From the NCBI GenBank assembly GCA_021234155.1, contig JAJEKV010000011.1, positions 7,859,132-7,923,131 of the forward strand: DNA of 64,000 nucleotides, written 5' to 3'. Positions 44,140 to 54,293 of this stretch are shown here, piece after piece. The position numbers were made by a program, and so were the translations under genes. The notes below the pieces were generated by a model. That model saw only the letters and a program-made list of their open reading frames with translations. It was not told where the DNA came from and searched no databases. Within the stretch, counting starts at the first letter, position 1, and each line of letters starts with the position of its first letter. Source of the DNA: Isoetes taiwanensis. Its lineage: Eukaryota; Streptophyta; Lycopodiopsida; Isoetales; Isoetaceae.

Positions 44140-44972
44140 CTAAGCCGACCCGGGATGGAAGAGACTAAGCCGGGATGAAAGAGACACGAGTACAAGCATC
44201 GAGACTTCCCAAACCTTGCTTTCACCCTCTTTGGACTTACTTGTGTCTATTGGTTCTTGTGGTACCACTTTCGAACACCAAAAGCCAAAAGCCATGTCTC
44301 GAGTCATAATGTGGCCACAAGCTGGGGCTGCGGCAGCAGGTTCTAGAGTGTCACGCAAAACAAATTCAAAATCAATAGAGTCTTTAGACGAGGGTTAGAG
44401 ATGATAATATTTACCTCAAATGGTGTGATAGACATGGAATGTGATCTTTGGTGGATGCGTGACACGCTATCACAACCGGCAACATTTTACCCTCCTATTT
44501 CGGACAACGTCCACAAAATGGACAACCTTCATCACCCTCTTCTTTACGCCAGAAGCGGGATCTAAAAGGAGTGTCATGACCACTACGCCGAGAAAAATCT
44601 CAAATCTTTGCATTTGAGGTAGCAGCTCCAGCGAGAAGAAGTCTTCACGTGCCTTTAGCTCAATATCGGTTTTGTTAATTCCTTATTTAATCGTTTCAGC
44701 CCGGGCAACACCGTACCATTTAGCTCTTCATCCTTTAGTTCGCTTACAACCCGAACACCCTCTGGCCGCTTCGGTTTTGTCATGATTGATTGCCATCTGT
44801 GCAAATCAGCTCTAATTTCTGATGCTTTATGCTCCATCAACTCAATCTTTCTTTTGATATCATTTTTCCTATCCTCGTTTGCTTGCAATCGTTGCTTGCA
44901 TCTATCAAACCTAGCTGATGTTGCAGCCAACCATTCCTTCACAAGTCTGCCATAGTCTGCAAAACAAAACAC
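44140..44972 (-). pseudogene. Coiled-coil exons of the minus-strand cargo gene
   Basis: The frame 44972-44655 is a coiled coil ('VKEWLAATSARFDRCKQRLQ', 'DIKRKIELMEHKASEIRADL') ending 'LKRLNKELTKPILS'. A second open piece at 44400-44140 follows ('MAFGFWCSKVVPQEPIDTSK'). Both are on the same strand and between the N-terminal piece at 46.3 kb and the HAD domain at 43.8 kb, so I treat them as exons of one gene. Function of these parts unknown. Confidence 0.45.
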
Positions 44973-45117
44973 TGCGTATATGTCAGCCTCCTAACATAGT
45001 AAGCCACGTACTGATGGAAAACCACAATCACACACCACACAACACAAGGTAGTCTCTACACACCACCACATACCACACACCACACAACATACGCTGCACA
45101 GTACACACCACACAACA

Positions 45118-45540
45118 CGCTGTGGTGGTGGTGGTGGTGGTGGTGGTGGTGGTGTGTGTGTGTGTGGTGGTGGTGTGTGTGGTGGTGGTGGTGGTGGGGT
45201 GTGTGGTGGTGGTGGAGTGTGGTGTGGGACATGGTGGAGTGTGGTGATGGGGTGTGGTGTGGTGGTGGTGGAGTGTGGGGTGGGGTGGTGGTGGTGGTGA
45301 GGGTGTGGTGGTGGTGGTGGTGGTGGGGTGTGTGGTGGTGGTGGAGTGTGGTGTGGGGCGTGGTGGAGTCGGTGGGTGTGGTGTGGTGGTGGTGGAGTGT
45401 GGTGTGGGACATGGTGGAGTGTGGTGGTGGTGGTGGTGGTGGAGTGTGGTGGTGGAGTGTGGTGTGGGAGTATGGCGGTGGGAGATGGTAGAGTGTAGTG
45501 GTGGGAGATCGTGGGGTGTGGTGTGGGACATGGTGGATGC
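45118..45540. repeat. GGT/GTGTGG simple-sequence array
   Basis: About 420 bp of GGTGGT, GTGTGG and GGAGTGTGGTGTGGG(A/C) units, with a higher-order period containing 'CATGGTGGAGTGTGGTG'. It lies in the right part of the 11.2-kb element, opposite in position to the array at 37.3 kb. Translated frames here are artefacts. Confidence 0.9.
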
Positions 45541-45639
45541 CAACAACTCACCACCACCACACATACCTCATCTATCGATTCGCATCCATTGCATCATAGA
45601 GACACAACATGACAATCTGACCAACATGATGCAAAATGG

Positions 45640-46336
45640 TAGTAGACATAATGATTCTTGAAGTGGATTTGATGTTACCTTTTACGTGTTGATAGAAACA
45701 ATCTAGATCAAGCTTGAGATTTTTTTTCGTTGTAAGACAACTAATAATTGAACATACCGCAATGGCATGTTTTGGTCTCGAGAACATTGCTCGCTCGCTT
45801 TGATTGTGAGTTCAGATTGAATGTGTGGTCTAGAGGAACCTCGATTTGGTTATTTCCCTATCATCTTCATCATCCCCTGTCACTTTTACTATTTTCCTCC
45901 TCGTCAGGTTGGATTTGCCTATGCTTTCTCTTGGGTCTAGAAGAACTGGCCTCGGCTTTCTCATCGGGAGTTTTATAATAATCCGAGAAGCTCTTCCATT
46001 AACAGCCTCCCCTTTATATGAGATAATAAGTCATTTGCCTGGGTTCCAGAGCCATTCCACCCCATGTATGTGGCTTCCCTGTAATTCTTTTGTAAATTTG
46101 CATGAACTCTTTGTATTGTTCATTGCTCGATTCTTCAAACTGCATACAAGAAAACATATGCCTTCATTTTTCAGTTTGAACAAAACATTTGGGGGAAAAT
46201 ACCTGTAGCCATATTTATTTGGAACTCTGTCACCCCAAAGCTTCTTTAGATCTTCGTGGGGCACAATCTCTTGTTTGAGGAGAGATTTCATCGTGTAACC
46301 AAGCATGCGTTCAATTCCGACTCCATTAGGGTTCAA
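45640..46336 (-). pseudogene. N-terminal exons of the minus-strand cargo gene
   Basis: The ATG at 46336 opens 'MNPNGVGIERMLGYTMKSLL' and 'PHEDLKKLWGDRVPNKYGYR', ending 'WLWNPGK' at 46031. A charged stretch in another frame ('KTPDEKAEASSSRPKRKHRQ') and a further open piece 45787-45640 ('FSRPKHAIAVCSIISCLTTK') follow. The start lies about 220 bp inside the right TIR, so the terminal region would serve as promoter. I do not recognise this part; it is grouped with the HAD and Ulp1 pieces by strand and continuity of layout. Confidence 0.4.
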
Positions 46337-46559
46337 TCGGCAAGAAGCGGCAAAAAAACAGAGGAAGAGGTGATTCTTTCTTAATTCAAAAAGGTGGACA
46401 ATGACGTGGCATAAAATTCAAAATAACCGACGCTCATTAATTCGCACTCCCGCAATCTCCGCTTCGGTATGCACCACCCGATTCTACCACAAAGGTGGCG
46501 CCAAAATGTGGCGTCAAAATGCACGTTTTTGATACACCACAGCGTGCTTTTACCCTACT

Positions 46560-47520
46560 GCCGGATTGAGACTGTGGCTATTGATTGTGCTTAGACAGCT
46601 CTTGAATATCGTCAGGATGATAAATCTTGAAATAAGGAAATGAGTTATATTGATGGTTCTGCTAGTCTCCTATAGTTGAAATTCAAGTGTAAGCATTGTC
46701 AAGTACATTCTTGATATATAGGTTTAACTCCAACAAATATAAGGTGTCATTCCATGCATAAAAGGGAATTTTTGTTGTGTAAAAAATTGGCTCGAGAATA
46801 TTTCGTCTTTGGAATGGCATTTCGGGCCCAAATAAATAGGGGACCCAATTAGGTCCCAATGACCTTCATCTTTTCATGGATTTTTATTTGAAAATGGATT
46901 TAGCCAAAGTCAAGTAAATGTTCATATTTATTTGTTTGACATTTTGTAATTCATAAAAGGTCTACAATCCACCTACACAAAGCAAACATCTAAATTTGAT
47001 GATTTTTTATTCCATGATTCTCAAAATGGAATGAAAATATCAAGGAGACATTATTTTTCCATGAACATTGATGTTACATAACACATATCCTTGAAGTTAT
47101 GCTTGATTTCTTCAAAAACTTCAGTAGTTAGGAATAATCAAAGTTCTGGTCATTGAGAGACCCAGTTGGGTCTCTAAGAGATTTCCGAGACATAAACTTC
47201 TAGGAATTATTTCTCTATAATTACACCATAGTTTTTTCTAAGAGTTTCTTTGTTGAATTTCTCATCTTGTGTTTCTCAAGATGTATGGATTGTAATTTAT
47301 AGGAAAAATCATACTTGTAAACTAACATAAGAAATGTTAAACATTGTCATAACAGTTTCGACCCCCTTGCACTCAACATATACATACTACTTGGTAACAA
47401 GAGCTTTACAATTTTACACAATTTTGCCTTGTATATACAGTTCCAAACAACAACATAGCTGAAGGGTTTGGACAAATTCTTGATCTTGGAGCTATAATAG
47501 AATTTCAAAAGAAGTATACT
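46560..47520. other. Right flank of the 11.2-kb transposon
   Basis: AT-rich. A broken plus-strand frame can be followed weakly ('TALEYRQDDKS', then 'CKHCQVHS' and 'KKLAREYFVFGMAFRAQ'), suggesting an old coding relic, but nothing can be assigned. Confidence 0.3.
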
Positions 47521-47523
47521 TAA

Positions 47524-47736
47524 AGGCCTGTTCGGGTTCATCAACCTACAACTCTAGTGTTAATGAGATTGCAGTTAAGTGTTGAAGAACATGGACTACA
47601 AGTAGGAGATATTAAAAGGAAAAATAGACAAAATTGGCATGCTGTCCAAAGAATTGCAGCTGGAGAAGTTCAAGTCTATTTAAGGAAATTGAGAAGTGAC
47701 ACAGATGCTCCACAAATTCAAACCTTAGGAACTTAA
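47524..47736 (+). CDS. Short unassigned frame (70 codons)
   Basis: An open plus-strand frame without a clear ATG at its start contains 'LMRLQLSVEEHGLQVGDIKR', 'QNWHAVQRIAAGEVQVYLRK' and 'SDTDAPQIQTLGT', then TAA. The composition is that of a real helical protein, so it is probably an exon or relic, possibly of a transposase. I cannot name the family. Confidence 0.35.
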   Translation, partial: RPVRVHQPTTLVLMRLQLSVEEHGLQVGDIKRKNRQNWHAVQRIAAGEVQVYLRKLRSDTDAPQIQTLGT

Positions 47737-48135
47737 ACATATCTCCACATAGTATCACTACACATTGATATATTCTTGTCACCCCACATGAAGTTAAGGT
47801 TATGGATCAGGACAGCTTTGACTGTGTCTTTCTTTTTCAGGTCTGATATCAATTTCATGGAGATATTATTTTTGCTTTTGCTTGTTGGCAAATATATTAT
47901 TTTGCTCGTGTTGTTATGCCCTAGGCTTTGGAGATTGTGGATTGTTAATCATGGTACCTACTCTCTTGGGAAGACTTTAATAAGCCGTGAAACATTCATG
48001 GATATTAAATTATGTCATTTTGTTGTCCTATTGTTTAAATTCGGTTTTTTCGGGGTTCCAAAAACTTTTTGGATTTTTTTCTAAGATATTTTCCCTAAGG
48101 TTTGAAGGGTTTTGGCAGCCGGAAGACATTCCCGA

Positions 48136-49463
48136 TAAAGATAAGTAACCAATTTGCCGGCTTTTGCAAATTGTGCATGACGGTTTAGACACAACTTGCA
48201 TATACAAGTACGGCGGCACTACCCTAGTATACAGACCAGGGTGCTTCATATCGAGCAACGAAGGTGCTTCCGAATCCGATCATAAAAATGGACAGTAGAT
48301 GCTGTTAATTATCATTTCACAACAATCCTTGGCATCAATAAAGTCAGTATGATGTGAATTTTTGGGTTGCCCCTACAGGGGCAAATCCTCGCCCATGTGG
48401 GTTTCTAGCATATTCTAAACATATCTTGGAATATGCTTAAGATATGCCAAAAACTGCTCCAAACCTAGTGTTGCTTGTAAACTGGCGGTCCAAGTGTTCT
48501 TTGAATCCCCGATGTGGAAAGTGGCCAACCGGCTCCATATCGATGCATTCGATAGTAAGCTGACATCTCTTTACTTCGTTACTCCGTATTCATACATTTT
48601 GTTCTCTTGCTTTTGGTTGCTCGTCATCATTTTATTGAGGCTTATGCTCATTATTATTTCAGATCTTCCTGCACGAAAGAATCCAGCTCGCATCTGAACA
48701 TTTCATACAAGTATCCCATCGATCTCTTTTCATCAATGAAATGTATGTGGTGCTTTACTAATAAGGACCAAAACAGAGGTATCTATGAATCAAGTATCTG
48801 ATATACAACATGTTTCTACATCAATGGACGACGGAATTACTCTACAAGCAACTCCATTTGATGTGGCAACCTCCAATAGCAATTCTCCTGGTTATTTCTT
48901 AATTCCAAATTTTTTATTGTTTTCTTTGTTCAAGAAACTAATTGCTTGCATTTATTTAGATAAATGCAACCCAAAGGTGACAATGCGTCATAAATTTGAG
49001 TGTGTCTGAGCAGGCTCTCACCAAGAAAACAGATCTAGATCTCATATCTATGCATGGTAAATAGCATCTCCTATATTTGTCTTTCGTATTCCATCTATGT
49101 TTCTCTTGATTCTTGGTGCTTTTACAGAGGTATTTATGAATCAAATGTCCAATGCACATAATGATTTTCCTGGTCATTTTCCACACCTTCTTTCTTTTAA
49201 AATCTTTTTTCTATGATTAGTATACCTGAAACTAATGGCTTGCATTTGCTATGCAGATAAATGCATCCCACAAGTAAGAAAACATAGCCGAAATTTGGTG
49301 CATCTTAGTAAGGAGCCTAGTCCTAAAAAGCTAGCACGTGAAGAATGCAAGAAGACGAAAGCATATAAGGTGGCATCAATAGAATTTGGAGTTTCATGTG
49401 CTCTTTCAAGCAAAAAAGGATATTGATTTCTCATTGCTACCAAATGACGATTGCGATGAAGGT
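48136..49463 (+). repeat. Duplicated block, copy B (5' region of piggyBac-like gene)
   Basis: Near-identical to 28456-29794, in the same orientation, including the hairpin GCCCCTACAGGGGC (about 48374) and the exon 'KCIPQVRKHSRNLVHLSKEP'. It breaks off at 'GATTGCGATGAAGGTGA' (49463), whereas copy A continues into the AT-hook region. The missing continuation starts again at 59217, so about 9.75 kb may have been inserted here. Confidence 0.85.
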
Positions 49464-49590
49464 GAATATGTAGCATAATAACAGGGGGTTTCTTTTGTAT
49501 TTTTGTACTTTTTTCCCTAAGGTTTTTATATGATTTCATGGATGTATTTGATGAGGCATACTAATTAGTATATCTAGAGTGCGCATACGC
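49464..49590 (+). repeat. Dispersed 'ATATGTAGCATAATAACAGG' repeat, copy 1
   Basis: The block starting ATATGTAGCATAATAACAGG and running to 'TTTCTAGAGTGC' or a variant is shared with 57688-57805 (about 120 bp, moderately diverged). Its first 30 bp are shared with 58568-58600. All are in the same orientation. This copy starts exactly at the break of duplicated block B, so its left edge is probably a mobile-element terminus. Confidence 0.65.
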
Positions 49591-49805
49591 TTGAACTAAT
49601 TTTGATGCTTATATGCAATGGTTTAGACCCATATTATATATTTATTTTTTATATTGTATTTTCTTATTGTTTCTGCTCGACATGCAAGGCTCGAGATAAC
49701 CCATTTTAGGGTTATGTGTTTGGGAACCAAAATGAAGATTTTCAGGGAACACTCATTTGTGGGCGGATTAAATTGATCTCAGATCTGATAACAATGCTAT
49801 ATTGT

Positions 49806-49835
49806 ACTAGTACGGGTGCCCAGCGTTGCTGGGCA
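49806..49835 (-). mobile_element. Helitron-like 3' terminus on the minus strand
   Basis: Read on the minus strand: GCCCAGC-AAC-GCTGGGC (perfect 7-bp stem, 3-nt loop, 49834-49818), then seven bases and CTAG (49810-49807) followed by T. The hairpin is the same family as the ends at 13070 and 63941. The body would extend to higher coordinates, over the PPR, ALG2 and neighbouring fragments. No Rep/helicase frame is visible. Confidence 0.7.
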
Positions 49836-50379
49836 TAAGTTGGGGAGTCTCTAAATGTTTTGGTCATGCATGTTGTTGAATGGTTTTTTGTTGTTAACGA
49901 AGAAGTCCATACAAAGTATACTTTGGCACGTGGCCTTCTCTCTTCATATGCAAATGCCAAAACTATAATCATCAATTATTAAGTGATTCTACAGGTAATT
50001 CCAATGCGGATTGGTAACTCATTTGATGAAACAATATTCGATATTTGTAGTTAGTTTCTAGGTCTCCTTTTTTAATAGGCAAAGTACACGGACATCTAAG
50101 CAAATGAGCATTCCAAGCAACTAAGGAAATTTGATGTTAATCTATGTTAATGCTTCGTGCTCCTCTTAAGTTCCAAGAGATCCAGTTTCCTTAGAAGATA
50201 GTTTGTCTCACAACTATTTAATATTATGATAACCTTTCTAAATTAAAATTGAAATCAAGAAGTTCATATGCACAGATATGAGACATTGGAAATTTATGCC
50301 CGTCTGGTCCTTCAACATGCATTGTACATAACAATTTGTTTGTAGTCGTTTCAGAGCAAGCTTAGAAAGGAATATCCTT

Positions 50380-50745
50380 TTTCAATATTGACATTTGTAT
50401 TGCAGAATTATTATAATTACTTACCTGCACTATAACCTTATTCAATGTCCTGCCAAACTTGTTTGCATAACTATGTTGCACATGCTCCCTGGCAGCTCTT
50501 CCTATGTTTCCAGCTTCTCTCAAGCATTTTAAAAGAAATAACATTGCAAAAGAAAAATAATGCTGCACCGCTTCACATTAATAACATGTTTTTACATGAA
50601 CAATGCTCTCCTTTGGACCACTGCTATTGCATGCAATTACTGGCCTTCCTGCTGCCATTCCTTCAAGTGGAACAATGCGAAAGTGCTCATCTTGCCAACA
50701 ACAATGTAAATCTTGTTCACAATAAGTGAATTTCAAGAATATGAG
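50380..50745 (-). pseudogene. ALG2-type mannosyltransferase fragment
   Basis: The minus-strand frame 'DEHFRIVPLEGMAAGRPVIA' and 'CNSSGPKESIVH' is the GT4 donor-binding segment 'EhFGIVPLEAMAa..PVIACNSGGP.Esv' of ALG2, the ER mannosyltransferase of N-glycan precursor assembly. It ends at a possible donor (CAT|GTAAAA). A second exon follows at 50550-50435 ('AAREHVQHSYANKFGRTLNK'), matching the ALG2 C-terminal helix, and ends at AG|GTAAGTA. The E of 'PLEAM' is kept. Only these two exons are present, so it is a captured fragment. Confidence 0.75.
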
Positions 50746-50754
50746 TGTGTCCCA

Positions 50755-51070
50755 AAAAAAAATGTTCCAGGTTTGGTGAGATGCCATGGTCACTTTTTAT
50801 AGAAGTCAAGGAGTAGCATCCTTCATCCACTAAGCCTGCATGACTACATGCAGACAGAATGCCTTGGAATGTAATCTCATCAAGCACCACACCTTGCAAC
50901 AACATCCTCTGTATAATTTGAAGGGCCTTCTTTGCATTCCCATGCTGATAATTAGCAACAATCATGGCAGTCCACGATACTACATCTCGTTCTAACATCT
51001 CATCAAAAACCTTAGTTGCATCGTCTAGGTTACCACACTTGGCGGCGGATCCATGGATTGGTCTTATAGG
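50755..51070 (-). pseudogene. PPR protein fragment, fused in layout to ALG2 piece
   Basis: The minus-strand frame has PLS-type PPR motifs: 'KCGNLDDATKVFDEMLERDV', 'VSWTAMIVANYQHGNAKKAL' and 'PNLEHF', with 'DEITFQGILSACSHAGLVDE' between. Such proteins bind organelle RNA. The frame starts with 'GSAAKCG' (cf. 'MYAKCG') and breaks directly before the ALG2 piece at a poly-T run. No initiator or targeting peptide is present; it is one or two repeats copied from a longer gene. Confidence 0.8.
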
Positions 51071-51357
51071 ATAGATCAAGATTACCATATGTTAGGATGG
51101 TTCTATCGGATGCATGTTGCAATATAAATTACATAAAAGACGGTAGAGGAATCGCCCCAGAGAGGGAAGCAAAAGAATTGGCGATTGGTATCAGTAGACT
51201 GGTAGCCAAGTGATACAGCATTCAGAGCCTTCAAAACACTTCAGTATTGAACAGGATGGCAAGTTTTCATCAACATTGGGGTTGGATGTCAGAAATAAAC
51301 AGAAAAAAAAGGCAGAGTATTAACATAAATGTCCTCTTGAAGACAATAAACTTACAT

Positions 51358-51531
51358 CCAGATAAGACTCCAGCTGTTGTACTAATTCATGAGGAATTGG
51401 TTCTGGAAGATTAGTGGTTTTCTTGTAAAACTTGTCAAGCCAAAGTTCTGGTACAGACTTTGGTCTTTGACCTTTCACAGCTTCTCCAAGTGGTGTCCTC
51501 AGATACTCATTTGTGAAGGATTGAATGGCCT
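51358..51531 (-). pseudogene. Captured exon of an unrecognised conserved-looking protein
   Basis: A clean minus-strand exon lies between the acceptor (GACGTACAG|GCC, about 51531) and the donor (CTGGAT|GTAAGT, about 51358). It reads 'AIQSFTNEYLRTPLGEAVKG', 'QRPKSVPELWLDKFYKKTTN' and 'LPEPIPHELVQQLESYLD'. The splice sites are strong. The composition is that of a conserved eukaryotic protein, but I cannot name it. It lies among other captured exons right of the minus-strand Helitron end. Confidence 0.5.
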
Positions 51532-51739
51532 GTACGTCATATCACAGAATTACAAATTATACTCTGATTAAAAAGTTCCCCAGCCTCTTTTTTAATCATC
51601 AAATGAAGCTTACATCTTTCTCTGCTTCTTTGCAAAAGTTACCTCGAAACTGCTCGCACTCCACGCATACCCTACCCTGGATCAACAGGGTCTGGACTCT
51701 GCAAGAGTTTTGGCTGCCGGATCGTTTCTACTTCGTGGT

Positions 51740-52131
51740 TGAGATGGAGGAGTGGATGGAGAAGTGGCTTGCGCTTCGAGTGGCTACCGCTGGCACGGAT
51801 CTGGAGCACTTCTGCAGCTGCTGCATGGGGGATGACTTCAAGGTCGGCCATGGCAACGGATTATTTCACGCTGGAGAAATTGCGGACCATGTCCCGAAAG
51901 ATGCAGGGCCCCAACATCACTTCCCAAGTGAAAGAGAAGATTAGGGAAGCGGACATCCACCGCACTTGCGACCACTGCGGATCTCCCCCCGCTCAGAAAA
52001 GCCAGAACCAAAGCACCGGATTGCTTGCTTTACTTGGTTCGGCGAGTTTGGTTGGGCGTCACGATGAGTGGAAGGAGCCAGCAGACCAAAATATGGGAAA
52101 CATGATCGTGACCGTCGAAATTAGGGCGTGA
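51740..52131 (+). CDS. Unassigned frame with CxxC motif
   Basis: Two overlapping plus-strand frames; the more protein-like one contains 'TDYFTLEKLRTMSRKMQGPN' and 'READIHRTCDHCGSPPAQKS' and ends TGA at 52131. The GC content is higher than in the neighbourhood. A 21-bp tandem copy of 'GACCGTCGAAATTAGGGCGT' (52110-52158) covers its end. No family recognised. Confidence 0.3.
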
Positions 52132-52261
52132 AATCTCGACCGTCGAAATTAGGGCGTGGTTCAAGACACACCCTAAAACATTATAATAAAGATCAGGAAA
52201 TCATGAGCGGATCTAAAACAGCAAGCCCAATTTTCTTTCGTCATCACGGCAATGGAAAAGC

Positions 52262-52420
52262 CTAGGCAGGTCGGATCCTCAAGATACAGATTGGCTCGAT
52301 GCTTCGTTTGTATTTTTTGATGAATTTGGTGATCCGGTGCAGGTTTATATCAGAGATGCTTTGACAACAGAGGCTTTAGGGTATAAATATCAAGATATGC
52401 CTACAGAATGGCTTTAGGGT
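52262..52420 (+). pseudogene. Short unassigned exon-like frame
   Basis: The plus-strand frame 'DPQDTDWLDASFVFFDEFGD' continues 'PVQVYIRDALTTEALGYKYQ' and stops after 'MPTEWL' at TAG. An AG|GT pair is possible near 52341. 'GGCTTTAGGGTATAAATATC' is partly repeated 40 bp further on. Family unknown. Confidence 0.3.
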
Positions 52421-52768
52421 ATCCATATCAAGATGTGGATTCTTGCTGACACTCAACCGTAAAAAGGTATTTGCAGTAATTTAGGGCTAGTTATGTGTTG
52501 GTTGTTCTGAATCCAGGGTTAGTTTTATGTTGTTTACCCTAAATAGTGTAGGCCTCAAATTTCGGTGCAGGATTCCGTGCAGATCAATGAATTGCCAAAG
52601 CCAGTGGATTTTTTGGGGCTTTTTCTTATGACAGACCCAAAAGCTTCTACCCAGAACTTCGAAATTGATGATTCTAGTATAAATCCTCTTGCTCTGTCTC
52701 CTCTTTAAAAGTTGCAGCAGTCTTTGATGCATGTCCAACACCAAATTGTGTTTGACTTCCAGTTTTAA

Positions 52769-53443
52769 GAGATGCAACGGCTTCAAAAACAGTAGTTATT
52801 CCGGTCACTTGGATTAGTATCTAAGATGGTAGAGCTTGAGAATGGAAGCATAATCCATTGCTGGGTTCCAGAAAAGAGCATCCATTCTAGCAAACCCAAT
52901 CTTATGCTCATCCATGGCTTTGGTGGAGACGGAACTCTGAGCTGGTGGAATGAAACCCCTTCCCTTGTTCGTGAATCTGCTCTCTACATTCCAGACCTCA
53001 TTTTCTTCAGCCAATCCTACTCCACAAATGCGCAGAGATCAGAAATATTTCAAGCCCAATGCTTGCTGCACCTCCTTCACAGTGAATCTGTCAATGAAAT
53101 CAGTTCACTCGGTACTAGCTATGGCGGATTTGTGGCTTTCCACATGGCTCATTTGGCTCCTCATTTAGTTACCAAAATGATCATCTCTAGTTCTGGTGTT
53201 TGCATGGATCAGGCTTCTGAACAACAGCTTTTAATCGACTCCAAATGCCCTCACGTTTCAGATTTGCTCATACCTAATCATCCCATCAAAGTCAAGAATG
53301 CAATCAACTTTGCATTGCATAAACCCATCAAATATATCCCACATTTTTTGCTTTCCCAGCTCCACCAAGTAAGCACATCTTCTCTCGTCTGGGCCTTAGA
53401 TAAAGCTTCAGGGAGATGCAACGGCTTCAAAAATAGTAGTTAT
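52769..53443. repeat. 31-bp direct repeats flanking the hydrolase fragment
   Basis: 'GAGATGCAACGGCTTCAAAA' followed by a(c/t)agtagttat occurs at 52769-52799 and 53413-53443 with one difference. The hydrolase frame lies between. Next to the second copy, 'GCCTTAGATAAAGCTTCAGG' is also duplicated (about 53394-53413 and 53460-53480). The pattern suggests template switching or a duplicated insertion footprint. Confidence 0.75.
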
Positions 53444-53470
53444 CAAAGCTTGGGCCTGGGCCTTAGATAA
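52826..53470 (+). pseudogene. Alpha/beta-hydrolase, truncated
   Basis: The ATG at 52826 opens a good frame: 'NLMLIHGFGGDGTLSWWNET' (oxyanion-hole HGFGG), 'ALYIPDLIFFSQSYST', then the nucleophile elbow 'LGTSYGGFVAFHMAHLAP' (G-x-S-x-G with Ser of 'TSYGG'). Lid-like helices follow up to 'LHQVSTSSLVWALDKASG'. The strands carrying the catalytic Asp and His are missing because the sequence runs into a duplicated non-homologous piece at 53413. It resembles the plant ABHD/MES-like or monoacylglycerol-lipase group. The tail 'RCNGFKNSSYQSLGLGLR' is derived from the direct repeat. Single frame, no internal stop. Confidence 0.75.
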
Positions 53471-53474
53471 AGCT

Positions 53475-54088
53475 TCAGGTTGATGCAAACAAAGCTTCAG
53501 GTTGGTGCTCATTTATACGTTTCTTCATTCTCTCCTTACCGTTTATTAGAAGGACTTTCTTCATTATTACCTGAAGGTGAATGACAGGAGCATAAAAAGC
53601 AATATCACTGGTTGCCTGAGCTGAAAACAGCCTTTATAATCCACTGGTTGCCCAAGCTTATACATTATCCTATAGAACCTATAAGGCCGCAGCTAGAGTT
53701 ATGAGATTGATTGTGTGCAATTCTGGTAGAATTGAGTTTTTTCAAGATGTTCAAAAAGGTAAAGCCATGTATCTTGCTTTTCCTTGCTTTTTCTTTGTCT
53801 AATACTCTTGCATATAAGTCTCTACATTTCAGCTATCTTGGTTGCAGCTATCTTATATTATCATGTTGCTCTCTTTAGTTGTGAAGGAGGTTGCTGGTTG
53901 GTAGAGCTTTTCTAAGAACTTGCTACAGGACTAGGTTGCATATTTATTATGTTACTGACAAGAGCGAAGCATTTGATAATAAAACATTGTAAGATGGGTT
54001 ACCATTTGTCGATTATCTATCATGGTATTATGTCACACTTAATATTAGGACTTCGAATGTAATGGCTTATTTTTAGCTCTACTACCAT
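53475..54088. other. Non-coding stretch
   Basis: AT-rich; nothing supported. Confidence 0.35.
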
Positions 54089-54293
54089 TTTCTATTATGA
54101 TTCATATGCATTAAGGAATCTCCATGCACAGATATTATATGCACAATTTTACATGCACTAAGGAATCACCATGCATAATATTACATGCAGAAGTGTTTCT
54201 AAAATTGTTACATGCATTTATGGATTTCTTAGTGCCCTTCCATCCATCATTAGAGTATTAGGTAATGTTTATATCTACACCCCAACACCATCC

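Larger units (their letters stand above)
35318..46559. mobile_element. 11.2-kb DNA transposon with 22-bp TIRs and TACT target duplication
   Basis: The element is 35322-46555. The left end GGGTAAAAGCACGCTGTGGT... and the right end, read on the minus strand, are identical for 22 bp. TACT stands immediately outside both ends (35318-35321 and 46556-46559). Related subterminal sequence (CCAAAATGTGGC and a CCACC...TTTGTGGTA block) lies just inside each end. It encodes a plus-strand DDE transposase in the left two thirds and a minus-strand multi-exon gene with FCP1-like HAD and Ulp1-like domains in the right third. Both are decayed. A 4-bp duplication fits Sola-type elements among known superfamilies, but I cannot confirm the class. 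Two long GT/GGT-rich arrays lie inside. Confidence 0.85.

Noticed and set aside
44991-45661. Long frames of 110-190 codons on both strands
   Set aside because: Translations of the GGT/GTGTGG simple-sequence array.
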